Positions 1-8,761 are shown, counted from the stretch's first letter. The stretch: DNA of 64,000 nucleotides from Nitrospira sp. (GCA_024760545.1 CP060501.1:4476910-4540909), one strand, 5' to 3'. Numbers and translations: made by a program. The notes: generated by a model not told the origin, from the sequence alone.

Positions 1-143
1 CCAATCATTGCCGAGTGGGTTCATGCCCAAGGGAGAGTAACCTATATGAGCAATGTTCACCGTCAAAGAGTTTGTGCTGACGACACATCGACCATACTTG
101 TTCAGACCAAGCCACTACTAGCTGATGGCTGGGAGACGAAAAG

Positions 144-506
144 ATGGCCAATACCGTCAGCGGTTTCTTCCGCACCCTCGCCCACGCGGAACAAACCAAG
201 TTCGAACTCGCCACCCTGAGGAAGTCGGCTTTCAGCCCACCACCCATGCCGACATGTCTCCGCATGGGTTCTTCGCGGAACCTCAAGCACTTACTTGGGA
301 TCGATCCATCGAGTCAGCCTCTGCTCTCAGAAGGCGTTCGGCGTGGTGGGCCAGTGCTTGAGGTCCAAGCCGAGGAACATTACCTCAATGCGATTGCCGA
401 TATTTTTGATCAATGGGGAGCCGAAGACACCTCGATCTTCACGGCAGCAGAGCGGGTGGATGAACAACAGGAGTACTGGAGCCAGATGTTGGCTGACAGA
501 GACTAG
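144..506 (+). pseudogene. degenerate YflT/general-stress-like protein
   Basis: An open frame of 120 codons whose two ends look like separate parts of one stress-protein type. The N-terminus (MANTVSGFFRTLAHAE) resembles the first strand and helix of YflT-like 'general stress' domains. The C-terminal part (around residues 70-95, with HYLNAIADIFDQWGAED) resembles the closing strand/helix of the same domain. Between them the reading frame appears shifted: the phrase expected after the first helix (GFQPTTHADMS) is in a neighbouring frame near 230-260. I therefore read it as a decayed gene. The first 75 bases are repeated at 48.1-48.25 kb. The family assignment is tentative. Confidence 0.35.
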
Positions 507-578
507 GGGGACTATGCCGAGAGGCGGGGGGGAAGGCTCACCTCGGCACGCGTAGTGCCAGTGGAGCCATGACACATA

Positions 579-938
579 ATGATCAATCTACTAGATCTCA
601 ACCAGCGGACGACCATGCTGGACTATAAGCATCGCTGGATTGAATTAACTCCTAGAAGGGATACTCACGATGGGACATGGCGCTGTCAGTTCATGATTAT
701 TGGATTCAAACATACGTCCTGGAGCTACCATCAAGGATATGCCAACGGAACCTTCGCGTCCCGTGATGCTGCCAAATCGGCTGCACTGGAAAAGGCGAAA
801 CGTCTCGTCGATACACTTGAACAGACTGCCCAAGATCCACGGCCAGAATCCGGCTTGGTCTTGGAACCTACACGAGCAGAATTCGAAGACTGTTTGCTTA
901 GGCTCGATGTTGTTATGGCGTTAACGCGACTGCCTTGA
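579..938 (+). CDS. small family B protein (DGTW/EAE-type, unknown function)
   Basis: A 119-residue protein of unknown function. Its first 75 residues carry the family B pattern repeated across this window: an aromatic-rich strand, DGTWRCQF, a variable strand, then a glycine-phenylalanine turn (YANGTFASRDAA) and an Ala-rich helix (KSAALEKAKRLVD). The remaining 40 residues are unlike the other copies. An alternative start is the ATG at 615, which begins exactly at the conserved part. No signal peptide or membrane segment is seen. The pattern resembles DUF6566-like small domains, from memory only. Standalone gene; REP-B elements lie further downstream. Confidence 0.6.
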   Translation: MINLLDLNQRTTMLDYKHRWIELTPRRDTHDGTWRCQFMIIGFKHTSWSYHQGYANGTFASRDAAKSAALEKAKRLVDTLEQTAQDPRPESGLVLEPTRAEFEDCLLRLDVVMALTRLP

Positions 939-1136
939 TCAGTTTCCTCCATTCCGACGATGCGATAAGCTGATGACCTGCTTATAATCCTTTCCTTTCG
1001 TTCCACGCTTCAAGAGTTATATCCCCCTATCCCCCTAGAGCATAGATAGCTGAGGAGCGGAATTGCTGGCTTTACCAAAGGATAATTTGAGGAGTTTTAG
1101 GACACGCTTAGCTCCCGCTTCGTGATAGAGTGCGCG

Positions 1137-1370
1137 ATGCCTATTCGCAATCACTCCAAATCCAATCCCAAATCGATTCCCAAAAATAAGAATCAAAAGA
1201 AGTTAGGTATTAGCATTTTTTATGCAAACCCAAAACTCAAGCAACTTCCAGACACGACCCGCATTCCGTGGTTTACTAGTAAGGCTCTACCTACCCCAGC
1301 AAGCCCGGCAAGGATATCTAGCCGTCAACTATCTTCGCTTCCGACCAACCAGTTGCCTTCAAGTAATTGA
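1137..1370 (+). CDS. short basic peptide with LPDTTRIPWFT motif
   Basis: A 77-residue protein beginning MPIRNHSKSNPKS. The N-terminal third is rich in Lys, Asn and Pro. It is followed by a motif (LKQLPDTTRIPWFTSKA) seen in two other places in the window, at 29067-29234 (minus) and in a frameshifted copy at 46907-47058. The common plan is MP start, Lys/Ser/Pro-rich linker, then the IPWFT motif near the C-terminus. The tail after the motif differs between copies. No convincing ribosome binding site is visible. Function unknown; the recurring motif is the reason to believe it is translated. Confidence 0.45.
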   Translation: MPIRNHSKSNPKSIPKNKNQKKLGISIFYANPKLKQLPDTTRIPWFTSKALPTPASPARISSRQLSSLPTNQLPSSN

Positions 1371-1445
1371 TCGGCACACTCCTGCCCCCGTCATAGGCTT
1401 GAGACTCTTTTAGACTTTGGAGTACAAGGAGAAAAAGGAGGGCAG
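1369..1445 (+). repeat. REP-B element copy 1
   Basis: Divergent copy of the dispersed REP-B repeat. It has the GATCGGCACAC head, a C-rich block, GAGACTCTTTTAG in place of the usual GGTCCCATATTC, and a GGAGAAAAAGGAGGG tail. It lies 3' of the minus-strand gene ending at 1578. Confidence 0.5.
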
Positions 1446-1577
1446 TTACTGGACTGAGAACCCATCGTTTGGCGCGTTGGAGATCAATCGATAGATGACT
1501 GAAGAATGTCTGAATCAATTTCCACTGCGCGACTTCCAAGGCAGTGGTTTCTGCTTCGTCGCGAGTCGAAACTCTGC

Positions 1578-1859
1578 CTAAGCGTAGCCGTAGTGAAGTA
1601 TGTGGGTGCTCTCAGGTACCGAGGTTGCCAAGACCCCACTGATCGAACCATCGACTAGGTGTGGCTCCTTGCGCGTACCGATCATGGCCGAGTACAGCGG
1701 GTGGCACGCATTACAGAACGTCGCGGTGAAGGCATAGCTATCAGCTGGTTGACTATAAGATGCATGGTACTCCGTTAGCCTCATCCACACATCTCCGTTC
1801 GGATCATAAACTCTCTCGCACAGCTCACAGAGTGTAAGGGGTTTTGATTGAGAGGCCAT
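1578..1859 (-). CDS. small double-CxxC zinc-ribbon-like protein
   Basis: A 93-residue cytoplasmic protein with two Cys pairs: CELC at about residue 11 and CNAC at about residue 49. This spacing suits one structural zinc site. A VYDPNGDVWMRL segment follows the first pair. A truncated paralog sits at 12983-13150, with the same MASQ...LCDLCEKVYDPN start and a similar upstream sequence. The start ATG has a purine-rich GGAGGTGAG just upstream on the minus strand. No enzyme signature is present; role unknown, metal binding inferred from the cysteines. Confidence 0.6.
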   Translation of the reverse strand: MASQSKPLTLCELCERVYDPNGDVWMRLTEYHASYSQPADSYAFTATFCNACHPLYSAMIGTRKEPHLVDGSISGVLATSVPESTHILHYGYA

Positions 1860-2217
1860 GACTCACCTCCACGCATATGGGGGATCACGACGAAGTAGAA
1901 TCCGAATTGGGGCGCATTCTGGCACGGGTGCGCAGCCAAGACTTACTAGGATAATCCCTAGCTCGACGATTCTGACACCGGGCAAAACAAATATGGGGGC
2001 GATAAGTTTCACTCTAGGGGTCTGCCTAGTGTCATAACCATACAAGACAGACTCTCAACCTCTCATTTTTGCGACACCTTTGTACCCGCACTTCCTGGTA
2101 ATGCTAAGTAGTTGCGTGTGTAAGTCTTTGTATCTACGTACGAATCGCTCGCCGTATGTTTAGCCTACTCAATGGCATTTAACTTGCGCTTGATCTCTGG
2201 GGACAGCTTGCAGGGAG
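1860..2217. other. gene-poor intergenic stretch
   Basis: No supported gene. It holds the upstream region of the minus-strand zinc-ribbon gene and, at its right end, the ribosome binding site (GGGAGG) of the next plus-strand gene. I see no tRNA, terminator or repeat. Confidence 0.5.
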
Positions 2218-2223
2218 GTGGAT

Positions 2224-2562
2224 ATGCAACAGGGATTGCATGTGCCCAGAACAATCAGGGCGGCCTTGTTTGTCCAATATGAATGGCATCTCACGCCGAG
2301 AGGATGGATACTCGGGGGGTGGTGTGCATCTGAATCGGTCACCTCACCAATGCCGCCTCCGGATGATCGTGTTGAGACATGGATGATCACCGCAACACCC
2401 TACAAGAACCTGTGCGTTCCTGCGCAACAGCAATGGTCGCTCGTCTGGGTCTCTTCTCAACATAGTGCGGCCCAGCGACGCGCATTACGGGCATGGCATC
2501 GTCTGCCCGCGCAAGGGCGGGAGGATTCAACGCCCACCTCTTGGGACTTTCCTCTGAACTAG
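2224..2562 (+). CDS. WHLTPRGW-type small protein, copy 1
   Basis: A 112-residue protein of unknown function, paralogous to the gene at 11596-11907. Shared landmarks are WHLTPRGW near the N-terminus, PPPDDRVETW in the middle, a W-rich strand (QQWSLVWVSS) and the C-terminal WDFPLN. The ATG at 2224 was chosen because AGGGAGG lies 7-8 bases upstream; an in-frame GTG two codons earlier overlaps that site. There is no signal peptide or membrane helix, so it is probably cytosolic. The conserved end-to-end pattern between the two copies supports a real protein. Confidence 0.6.
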   Translation: MQQGLHVPRTIRAALFVQYEWHLTPRGWILGGWCASESVTSPMPPPDDRVETWMITATPYKNLCVPAQQQWSLVWVSSQHSAAQRRALRAWHRLPAQGREDSTPTSWDFPLN

Positions 2563-2589
2563 TTTTGAGTGTGCCCCCTACTGACCAAA

Positions 2590-2675
2590 CGGCACACCTC
2601 GCCACCATTCATAGTTCATAGTCACGGGACTCTTTTAGGGAATGCACCACCAAAAGCAAAAGGGAGGTGTTTTTG
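2590..2675 (+). repeat. REP-B element copy 2
   Basis: Copy with GGCACACCTC head and a GGGAGGTGTTTTT tail. CACCTC at 2595-2600 is complementary to GAGGTG at 2664-2669. In other copies the same positions read C-rich against G-rich, so pairing seems maintained. It lies 79 bases 3' of the minus-strand lipoprotein gene. Confidence 0.55.
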
Positions 2676-2753
2676 GTTGACCGGCGGGAAATCAGCAAAT
2701 GCACCTCCCACAGAAGCACCCGCACTCGTGGGGTGGCTCGAGCGTAACCATGT

Positions 2754-3398
2754 TCACTCGCTGCCCGCGAAGGGTGGCGCCGTCACATCGGTACGGTGCC
2801 ACGTCGCAAAAATCAGCACCGTGTACTGGTTGTAAAATGCTCGCCCGACCAGTTTGGCAGTTGTACCGAGAAACTCACCGGTTCGATTATCAAACACATC
2901 CATATGGAGCCGAACATAGCCGCTTTGGCTCTGGTTCTTGTAGAGTGTGAGTTCGGGGAGCGAGAAGGGAATCAAGACGCTCTGAACGGGCGGCATGCCT
3001 ACGAAGGTCGTGCCTTGCATGGTCCCGAACGATTCGGCCATCACACGAACCGAGTATGGCGCGATGTCTTGGGTGGAGACACGATAGCCTTGGCGACCCA
3101 ACTCTGCGGCCACGGCATCCCTAATGTATAGAATGTCGTGCGATGGACGATCAATCACGCCTGCCTCCCCATTCGTCATGCGGGGCCGGGACTGAGCACT
3201 GTCGAGCCCAGTTGCATCCACGGCTACATTGACGTCCTTGGGGAGGCGAATCGATAGATTCTTCAGGGCCTGCTCGACTGCCTGAGTCAACAGGACCTGC
3301 TCAACCGCCGTTCGAGGAGTGCGTGACACTTCTTGTTCAAGTGCGCATCCCGTGACCAGTGCCGTGAGCACACAGAGGGTAAAAGGAGAAACCTTCAT
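2754..3398 (-). CDS. outer-envelope lipoprotein (DUF6655-like)
   Basis: A 214-residue lipoprotein. The chosen start (MKVSPFTLCVLTALVTGC) gives a short hydrophobic leader ending in a lipobox with Cys at about residue 18; a longer upstream start would bury the leader. After the Cys comes SRTPRTAVEQVLLTQAVEQAL, a Thr/Arg then EQ-LL pattern that I associate with DUF6655 lipoproteins. The rest is a mixed alpha/beta domain (residues 60-210) with no enzyme motif. AAGGAG lies just upstream of the start. The envelope location follows from the lipobox; the family name is from memory and less certain. Confidence 0.7.
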   Translation of the reverse strand: MKVSPFTLCVLTALVTGCALEQEVSRTPRTAVEQVLLTQAVEQALKNLSIRLPKDVNVAVDATGLDSAQSRPRMTNGEAGVIDRPSHDILYIRDAVAAELGRQGYRVSTQDIAPYSVRVMAESFGTMQGTTFVGMPPVQSVLIPFSLPELTLYKNQSQSGYVRLHMDVFDNRTGEFLGTTAKLVGRAFYNQYTVLIFATWHRTDVTAPPFAGSE

Positions 3399-3705
3399 GA
3401 GGAGCCAGACTATTAACCTAGCCGAGACTGACGTACGCCGGGGAATCACCGGTCTTTCGTATGCAGAATGGATTATCAGCTCCTCTCAGCCGCGACCCAA
3501 CTGGGGCTCTCCCTCGTAGGCGCAAGCATGACTGGTCGAGCGCACCGGAGGCGAAGGCCCACGAAGCAAATAAGCTGCCGATGCTAATGAAGTTCATCGA
3601 TCGAAGTTCTGGTGAATATACCAGTGCCCAGATACTTGAAGAAACGCTATGGTAACTGTGGCCTACGGACCTCAAAAAGAATAAGGTTTACCGGGGAGGT
3701 GCACT

Positions 3706-3879
3706 ATGACTACGACTCAAGCGGCTGAACTCCGAGTCAAGTGGAAACAGCAGAGCAATCCTTCTAAGTGCGAACATCTGAACCTGGAATTGGAATGGAG
3801 TGAGGGCGGGTATCGGACTGGGAATTACAGTTGCATTGTATGTGGAGAGAACGTGGTGAAAGCCTGCGGACAATCATGA
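3706..3879 (+). CDS. small zinc-binding protein
   Basis: A 57-residue protein with CEH at about residue 22 and a CIVCGE knuckle at about 43, separated by an aromatic strand (LELEWSEGGY). The Cys-x-His plus Cys-x-x-Cys set fits one zinc ribbon. The ATG follows a strong GGGGAGGT at a good distance. It is too short for most gene callers but the ribosome binding site and the paired cysteines support it. Function unknown. It immediately precedes the cadherin-like repeat gene with a 9-base gap, though that gene is truncated, so an operon is doubtful. Confidence 0.6.
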   Translation: MTTTQAAELRVKWKQQSNPSKCEHLNLELEWSEGGYRTGNYSCIVCGENVVKACGQS

Positions 3880-3888
3880 GACTGGAGT

Positions 3889-4875
3889 GTGTTTCTAACC
3901 CGGGTATGTTCAGTCAGTTGTGACCTTAAGAGTGTGACACCCGATGTCACTACCGTCACGGTGACGCCTGCACTTCAAAATTCTAGTTCCACTATGACGG
4001 TGAACGGGACACCCACCACCTCTGGCCAGGCTCGCCCCGTTACATTGCGTGCAGCGGGGTTGAGTACCCTGATCAATATAGTGGTGACGGCGCAGAACGG
4101 AACTCAGAGGACCTATACGGTGGAAGTCGATCGTGCCGCATTGGGTGGGAACAACAACCTGTCGGCCTTGAGCGTATCTCCAGGCTCTTTGGCTCCTGCG
4201 TTTGTACCAAGCACTCTGACCTACACGGTGAACGTGGCAAACTCCGTCACCAGCGTGAATGTCGCTGCAACCAAAGCCGATGCCAATGCGGTGATATCTG
4301 AAGACGTGACAGCCGGAGCAGGAACAGCCACCGGCCAAGCAACCATACAACTCGGTGGGGAGGGGACAGCGACTCTTGTGTTGATCGCGGTCACTGCCTC
4401 GAATGGCAGCTCCAAGACGTACCGAATCACCGTGGCCCGAGCCTCGTCATCGAGCAACAACAACTTGTCAGCCCTATCTGTCTCGCCAGGGTCCTTAACG
4501 CCTTCCTTTGCAGCGGGCAGAGAGGACTACACCACAGATGTAGCCAGCGATGTCACGAGCATGAACCTTTCGGCTACGAAGGCCGACGCGAATGCCGTGC
4601 TGTCCGGCTCAGTGAGCGCCGGGACAGGGGTTTCCACAGGACAAGCCACCATTCCATTAAACGGAGCTGGAACCAGTACTTCTGTCTCCATCACGGTGAC
4701 CGCTGCGAATGGCAGTTCGAAGACCTATTCCATCACCGTAAATCGTGCGGCCAATGGAGACGAGGACAATAATGGCGGCAACCGGGGGAACGGGAGTAAC
4801 AGAGGAAATGGAGGAAACAATGGGAATGGAGGAAATAACGGAAATGGAAACAACAAAAATAAGGAAGATGACTAA
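3889..4875 (+). CDS. cadherin-like beta-sandwich repeat protein, 5'-truncated
   Basis: A 328-residue protein built of three tandem repeats of about 90-95 residues of the bacterial cadherin-like beta-sandwich type (PF12733). The repeat boundaries are marked by NNLSALSVSPGSL at about residues 86 and 190 and by S(S/N)KTY.ITV closing strands. The first repeat is incomplete and no signal peptide is present, although such domains are normally extracellular. The 5' end has probably been lost and translation may not be efficient. The last 35 residues are a Gly/Asn low-complexity tail (GNGGNNGNGG) ending in acidic residues. The long repeats at DNA level could recombine. Confidence 0.65.
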   Translation: MFLTRVCSVSCDLKSVTPDVTTVTVTPALQNSSSTMTVNGTPTTSGQARPVTLRAAGLSTLINIVVTAQNGTQRTYTVEVDRAALGGNNNLSALSVSPGSLAPAFVPSTLTYTVNVANSVTSVNVAATKADANAVISEDVTAGAGTATGQATIQLGGEGTATLVLIAVTASNGSSKTYRITVARASSSSNNNLSALSVSPGSLTPSFAAGREDYTTDVASDVTSMNLSATKADANAVLSGSVSAGTGVSTGQATIPLNGAGTSTSVSITVTAANGSSKTYSITVNRAANGDEDNNGGNRGNGSNRGNGGNNGNGGNNGNGNNKNKEDD

Positions 4876-5020
4876 TGCAACTTGCTACGCATATATCCGA
4901 CCAGCTCGGGCCATACACTCATGAGACTCTTCTCCCATTAACACGTTTCTTTCCATTTTCTGTAACAACGATCAGCAGGCATACGTACTGACATGGGTCG
5001 GTCTTCATCACCGTGACCAC

Positions 5021-5401
5021 CTACGAAGCCGCTTTGATATAGGATGCTCGTTTCCAACCTGACCGCAGCCTGCCCTTTACCAAGACTTTGAGGCGCTGGA
5101 GCTCTTCAACCACGCGCTCCCACTCCTCTAATTTGTTCAAATCATCTTGGCAACTGGTGTCTGCGAGCCAGACTTGGAACAGGGCAAGGTTTGCGATCTG
5201 CTCCTGGTTTGTCGGTTGTGCAAGGATAGAGGGATCGTTATTGATGAGTCCTCTGAGATGGGGGCAAAGACTTCCGAGTTCTGCGAGCTCACACGAACAG
5301 CTCACAATGAGCTCTTTCTCCGTCCATTCTGCGTTCACCTCAGAGGGAAAATGCGAGGAGAACTCATCGACGCAATACAGGGACAGTTCCTGTTCATTCA
5401 C
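5021..5401 (-). CDS. SWIM-like zinc finger protein
   Basis: A 126-residue protein. Residues 30-52 contain CSCELAELGSLCPH, that is C-x-C-x8-C-x-H, which matches the SWIM zinc-finger signature (CxCx(n)CxH) used for nucleic-acid or protein binding. It is preceded by the typical strand (AEWTEKELIVSC). The rest is helical and charged (residues 60-126), with no catalytic motif. SWIM domains usually sit in larger helicases or transposases; here the domain stands almost alone. The motif is clear but the binding partner is unknown. Confidence 0.6.
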   Translation of the reverse strand: MNEQELSLYCVDEFSSHFPSEVNAEWTEKELIVSCSCELAELGSLCPHLRGLINNDPSILAQPTNQEQIANLALFQVWLADTSCQDDLNKLEEWERVVEELQRLKVLVKGRLRSGWKRASYIKAAS

Positions 5402-5742
5402 AATTGCCGCTCGCTCTCTGCCAGGCGGTCATCTATTACAAGTGTTTATAAGGCAGTCTAAGAATTGGACGGGTTGTACATCACGATATAGCTATCGTGC
5501 AAGAGAAAGCGAACGCATGCAGCACTATGATCCCCTCGTTTGTTTAGTAACGCTCATGAGCGCTAGGTCTTGTAGTGCGCATATACACGCAATAAGTGAG
5601 AGAATTGTGCGGCGCATAAATTAGGGGTATTACTAGTTCGGAAGATGAGCTTCCCAATGCATAAGTAAGACATTCATCTTGAAATGCGTCCATATTGACC
5701 GCCAGCCCTATTGCAGCCAGAGCAGCCGCGATAAGCGACGCC
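5402..5742. other. intergenic stretch with a short hairpin
   Basis: No supported gene. A perfect inverted repeat (CACGATA-TAGC-TATCGTG) lies at 5482-5499, without a T-run, so it is not an obvious terminator. The remainder shows nothing I recognise. Confidence 0.4.
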
Positions 5743-6348
5743 ATGGATGCGCTCTTAAACTGGATCCCAGCATATGGCTATCCTGCCCTCTTCATCTTGC
5801 TCATGCTTGGCCTTGTGGGGTTGCCAATTCCAGATGAAACCTTGCTCACCTTTTCTGGGTACCTCATTTTCACAAATCAGTTCGCGCCGATGCCAACAAT
5901 GGCCGCTGCGTTTCTCGGAAGCATCTGCGGAATCACCATCAGCTACCTCATCGGTCGTTGTCTGGGGTTGTATGTCGTCCACACGGTTGGCCGGAGATTG
6001 AGAATTGGGCCTGACGACTTGGACAAAGTCAGCGCCTGGTATGTGCGGTGGGGGAAATATGCTCTCTTCTTCGGCTACTTCGTGCCGGGCGTTCGACATC
6101 TCGTGGCCCTCGTGGCGGGATCATCGAATTTGCCGTTGGTGATTTTTATGCCCTTCGCCTATGCGGGAGCACTCATACGGTCGGTGACGTTTCTCGGGTT
6201 GGGCTATGGGTTAGGGGAAACATGGGCGCAGGCGTCCGCCACCGTTCAACAAGGTCTCGCGGTCGCTGGTGGTATTGTATTGGTGGTTCTCATCGGACTC
6301 CTCGTCGTTCGGATGAGAAAAGAACACATCCATGATGGCCATGATTGA
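5743..6348 (+). CDS. DedA/VTT-family membrane protein
   Basis: A 201-residue integral membrane protein of the DedA (VTT, SNARE-associated) family. These proteins are linked to lipid translocation and envelope homeostasis. Family signs are the N-terminal hydrophobic hairpin followed by GLVGLPIPDETLL, the GSICGITISYLIGRCLG helix, the conserved YFVPGVRHLVALVAGSS segment, and two final helices with a basic C-terminal end. The ATG at 5743 starts right at the conserved region; an upstream in-frame ATG at 5695 adds 16 residues. The length is usual for the family. It stands alone, transcribed toward a gene-poor region. Confidence 0.85.
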   Translation: MDALLNWIPAYGYPALFILLMLGLVGLPIPDETLLTFSGYLIFTNQFAPMPTMAAAFLGSICGITISYLIGRCLGLYVVHTVGRRLRIGPDDLDKVSAWYVRWGKYALFFGYFVPGVRHLVALVAGSSNLPLVIFMPFAYAGALIRSVTFLGLGYGLGETWAQASATVQQGLAVAGGIVLVVLIGLLVVRMRKEHIHDGHD

Positions 6349-6938
6349 GTCTCGTATACCTCTCTGGATGAGTGTTTGCTAGGAAATTGGCGCGTGGAGC
6401 ATTGCCAGGGAGAGAGTGAGGATGAATTCTTGTGCATCAGCGCGACATGTAAGGCAGGGACAACCTCGTCTCGGTCCCCCAGGTTCTGGGGATAACCATG
6501 TGCACAAGCTAGGGCTTGCGGGAGAATCTCCACGGATGGAGCTCTTGTCTGGCACCTTGCTCAAGTTTTAGGCAACTGTAACTAACCGTGCAACCCCCCA
6601 ACTAATTGGAAAGGACCGGGCACAACTATTTTCTATAGACACACTTGCTGACTGATTCAAATGATTATAACGATGTCACGAAGCAAGCTGATTGTCCTTA
6701 GTCCTCCACCCTCAGGTGGGACAGATTTCGAATCTCATTATCCTTGCTTATCTTGCCCCCTCAGTTCCCATCTCAAGTATTGAGTAGGCCCGAGCTCAAT
6801 AGGGGTTGCGCCTAGTTGTCGCGATAATTCACTTTTTGTACGGTCAACTCTAGTAAACAAAGCAATCAAGCCCTGGCTCGAAATGAAAGGTGGTTTTCCG
6901 AGTTTTCAGCCGCTTTGAACCCACTGGAGGACGGAACC
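6349..6938. other. long gene-poor stretch
   Basis: About 590 bases with no supported gene on either strand. A weak stem (CCACC-CTCA-GGTGG) lies near 6706-6719. AT-richer sequence around 6640-6700 could hold a promoter, but I cannot fix one. Confidence 0.4.
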
Positions 6939-7224
6939 ATGCAGGACTTGAGAAAATGTTGGATCGAGTTGAGGAATCCACATCAACACGCGGATGGGAC
7001 CTGGAGCTGCGGGTATGTGCTTTTTAAATTCGGTGCAACACACTGGAGGTTCAATAAAGGGCCCTGACGGCAGCTTCGCGTCACGAGAAGAGGCTGCTGC
7101 GGCAGCCCAGCTTGAGGCAAAACGCATCGTCAGTTCGCTCGGGCTACCTGCACTGCCACGGAAGCGTTTAAGTACATTCAGTGGTCGTAGTCCTGTATCG
7201 TTGAAACAAGTCATGGGTGGATGA
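6939..7224 (+). pseudogene. frameshifted family B gene
   Basis: The ATG at 6939 opens a frame coding the family B N-terminal half (CWIELRNPHQHADGTWSCGY). That frame stops shortly after an aromatic strand. The second half (PDGSFASREEAAAAAQLEAK) is found one base over in the frame running to 7224. A single indel around 7020-7070 would restore one protein of about 95 residues. It most resembles the copy at 579-938. The ribosome binding site (GGAGGACGG) is intact. It is a recent pseudogene or a sequencing error. Confidence 0.65.
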
Positions 7225-7284
7225 GGCTCTTGCAAGGACCGCAGCTTGCTGCTGAATGCCTGAGGCGGATACGTTCAGGTTTTC

Positions 7285-7328
7285 TGTTGTGTAGAACTCG
7301 ATGGGGTCCCCGTCTTTGACGGTGACCC
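7285..7328 (-). pseudogene. thermonuclease fragment
   Basis: On the minus strand this short piece reads VTVKDGDPIEFYTT, matching the VVSVKDGDTIEVLHN segment of the nuclease gene at 15319-15819, and the DNA is also clearly similar. Only this piece is left, with no surrounding open frame. Confidence 0.5.
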
Positions 7329-7522
7329 CTCAGCTCCTGAGTGCATTCTATTCGAAACCTCTGGGTGGAGGTTCGAGAACAAATTTACTAGAGGTGTCTA
7401 TCCGGCGGCGCAGTCGCGATTGTAGGAGAAGGGAGTCGGAGGTTAAAGCCCATTGGTGTGTCTATCCAGTGGCTCAATACGATGAAACGATAAATAGCCG
7501 CTGGCCCAACCGAAGGTTGGGA

Positions 7523-7568
7523 TGGAGCTGGCGAGAGGAATCGAACCTCCAACCTGCGGTTTACAAAA
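7523..7568 (-). tRNA. tRNA-Thr (TGT) 3' fragment, likely attachment site remnant
   Basis: Minus-strand sequence holds the 3' half of a tRNA: anticodon loop TTTGTAA, 3' anticodon stem ACCGC, T-arm GGTTCGATTCC and acceptor end GCCAGCTCCA. The 5' half is missing: upstream of the loop the bases no longer pair with ACCGC. Integrative elements that target tRNA 3' ends leave such duplicated fragments. From the orientation, the element would extend to the right of 7568 with the intact tRNA on its far side. No intact copy is in this window and no integrase was recognised. Confidence 0.7.
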
Positions 7569-7770
7569 TCTCTTAGATCCTTCCTCAGACAACCTAAGCC
7601 CACAACAAACAACAAACCAGGACTTCACCGACATGGGGGAAGATGGGGCTTGTTTGTCCTGTCCTGGTAGCAACGTGGTAGCAGATTGAGGCACGAGGTA
7701 TATAAGTAGAGGCTGTCTCACTGATCCTCCTACAACTCACCCTCAAATAGTTAGTGACTGTCACCAGCCG

Positions 7771-7848
7771 TGATCGGCAGACCCCCCACCGGCTTAGGCA
7801 ACGGTCCCATATTGGCTTTGTATCACCAGGACAAGAATGGAGGGCGGA
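7771..7848 (+). repeat. REP-B element copy 3
   Basis: A well-preserved copy: TGATCGGCAGACCCCCCACC head, CGGTCCCATATTGG centre, ATCACCAGGACAAGAATGG tail. It lies 30 bases 3' of the minus-strand gene ending at 7878. Confidence 0.65.
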
Positions 7849-7877
7849 AATGCAAAGTCTAAATAGCATTCGATTAT

Positions 7878-8141
7878 CTAGAGCAAAGACCGGCATGCGA
7901 CGGGGAACTTCCCGGCCATAGAAACGAGATAGTATTGAATGATCTCTCGCTCATCCGTCGTCAGTTCCTCTGGTAACACGCCATCTCCCAGCAGATGCTC
8001 CGAGGCGTACACAAATAAATTCACTTCCTGGCGAATAAAATCCATGGAGCCATCGCTTTCTGAGACATAACGGATACCCTTCTGCTTGTCAGGGTATCCT
8101 GCCCCTTCGTGATAGGGTCTGTATAATGCCACTATGCGCAT
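7878..8141 (-). CDS. small helical protein, 'R-Q-E-DFI-SE' family
   Basis: An 87-residue protein of unknown function. Its second half (DFIRQEVNLFVYASEHLL then LTTDEREIIQYYLVSMAGKF) follows the plan of two other small genes here, at 24811-24978 and 32429-32629: an N-terminal amphipathic helix, a short loop, LT.dE, and a second helix. Those two start right at the first helix, so the in-frame ATG at 8045 is an alternative start giving 55 residues. It may be a small regulatory or scaffold protein with a helical hairpin; nothing identifies a partner. Confidence 0.5.
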   Translation of the reverse strand: MRIVALYRPYHEGAGYPDKQKGIRYVSESDGSMDFIRQEVNLFVYASEHLLGDGVLPEELTTDEREIIQYYLVSMAGKFPVACRSLL

Positions 8142-8157
8142 CTACTAACGGACTTCC

Positions 8158-8460
8158 TCAATTATCACGTTGCAGCGTCGTCGCATGGCCTTGGTCCGTG
8201 ACATAGGCTTTGACCACGTCCCCTGTCTTCACCATATCCAACTTGGTACTCTTGTCGACGTGAATCTTTTGCAGCCCACTATCGGTCTGGATGAAGTAAT
8301 ACTGACCTTCTTTTTTCATTAAGGTTCCGAGGATCGTATCTATTGTCAGACGCTCTTTGATGGTAGGACTGGCCTCTTTCATGGTATCGGCTGCGTAAAT
8401 TACACCGATTCCAGAACCCAATAGTCCGACTGTGAGTATTGAGAGTAGTACTGTTTTCAT
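8158..8460 (-). CDS. family A secreted protein (unknown function)
   Basis: A 100-residue exported protein. A signal peptide (MKTVLLSILTVGLLGSG, cleavage near IYAAD) is followed by SPTIKERLT and a compact beta domain: GTLMKKEGQYYFIQ, LQKIHVDKSTKLD, TGDVVKAYVTDQ and a final TTLQR strand. The strand pattern suggests a small OB-like barrel, which is inference. At least eight related genes lie in this window; the closest is at 31072-31380, sharing the upstream region as well. The start codon at 8460 is set by the signal peptide and an upstream GGGAGG. Periplasmic location expected. Confidence 0.75.
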   Translation of the reverse strand: MKTVLLSILTVGLLGSGIGVIYAADTMKEASPTIKERLTIDTILGTLMKKEGQYYFIQTDSGLQKIHVDKSTKLDMVKTGDVVKAYVTDQGHATTLQRDN

Positions 8461-8761
8461 AAAACCTCCCATGTCAGCCGTGAATCATTGAAACAGTGTT
8501 GCACCGGATAGACACATCGAATACTGGGCAATCGCCTTGAGGGATGTTCCTGGGTGCTACGTCGACAAGAGGAGCGTACCGTAGGAATAGAGAGAAGACC
8601 TTTCTGGATCTTCGCATAAGAGGAGATTGCGATGGTTAGAGGGGATCTAACAGTTATTTATCGCTGGGAGGTGTGTACCGCCCGCTCGTCGTCAGGCGAA
8701 CAAGTTACAAATATGCTTGAAAGAACTCTCTCATCAGTTAACCACAAAAGGAGGATCGAAC

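Noticed and set aside
3910..4350. Long minus-strand open frame opposite the cadherin-like repeats
   Set aside because: Shadow of a repetitive coding sequence; its protein is Cys/His-rich by codon complement only.
5482..5499. Hairpin CACGATA-TAGC-TATCGTG as a terminator
   Set aside because: No T-run on either side; left as a hairpin only.
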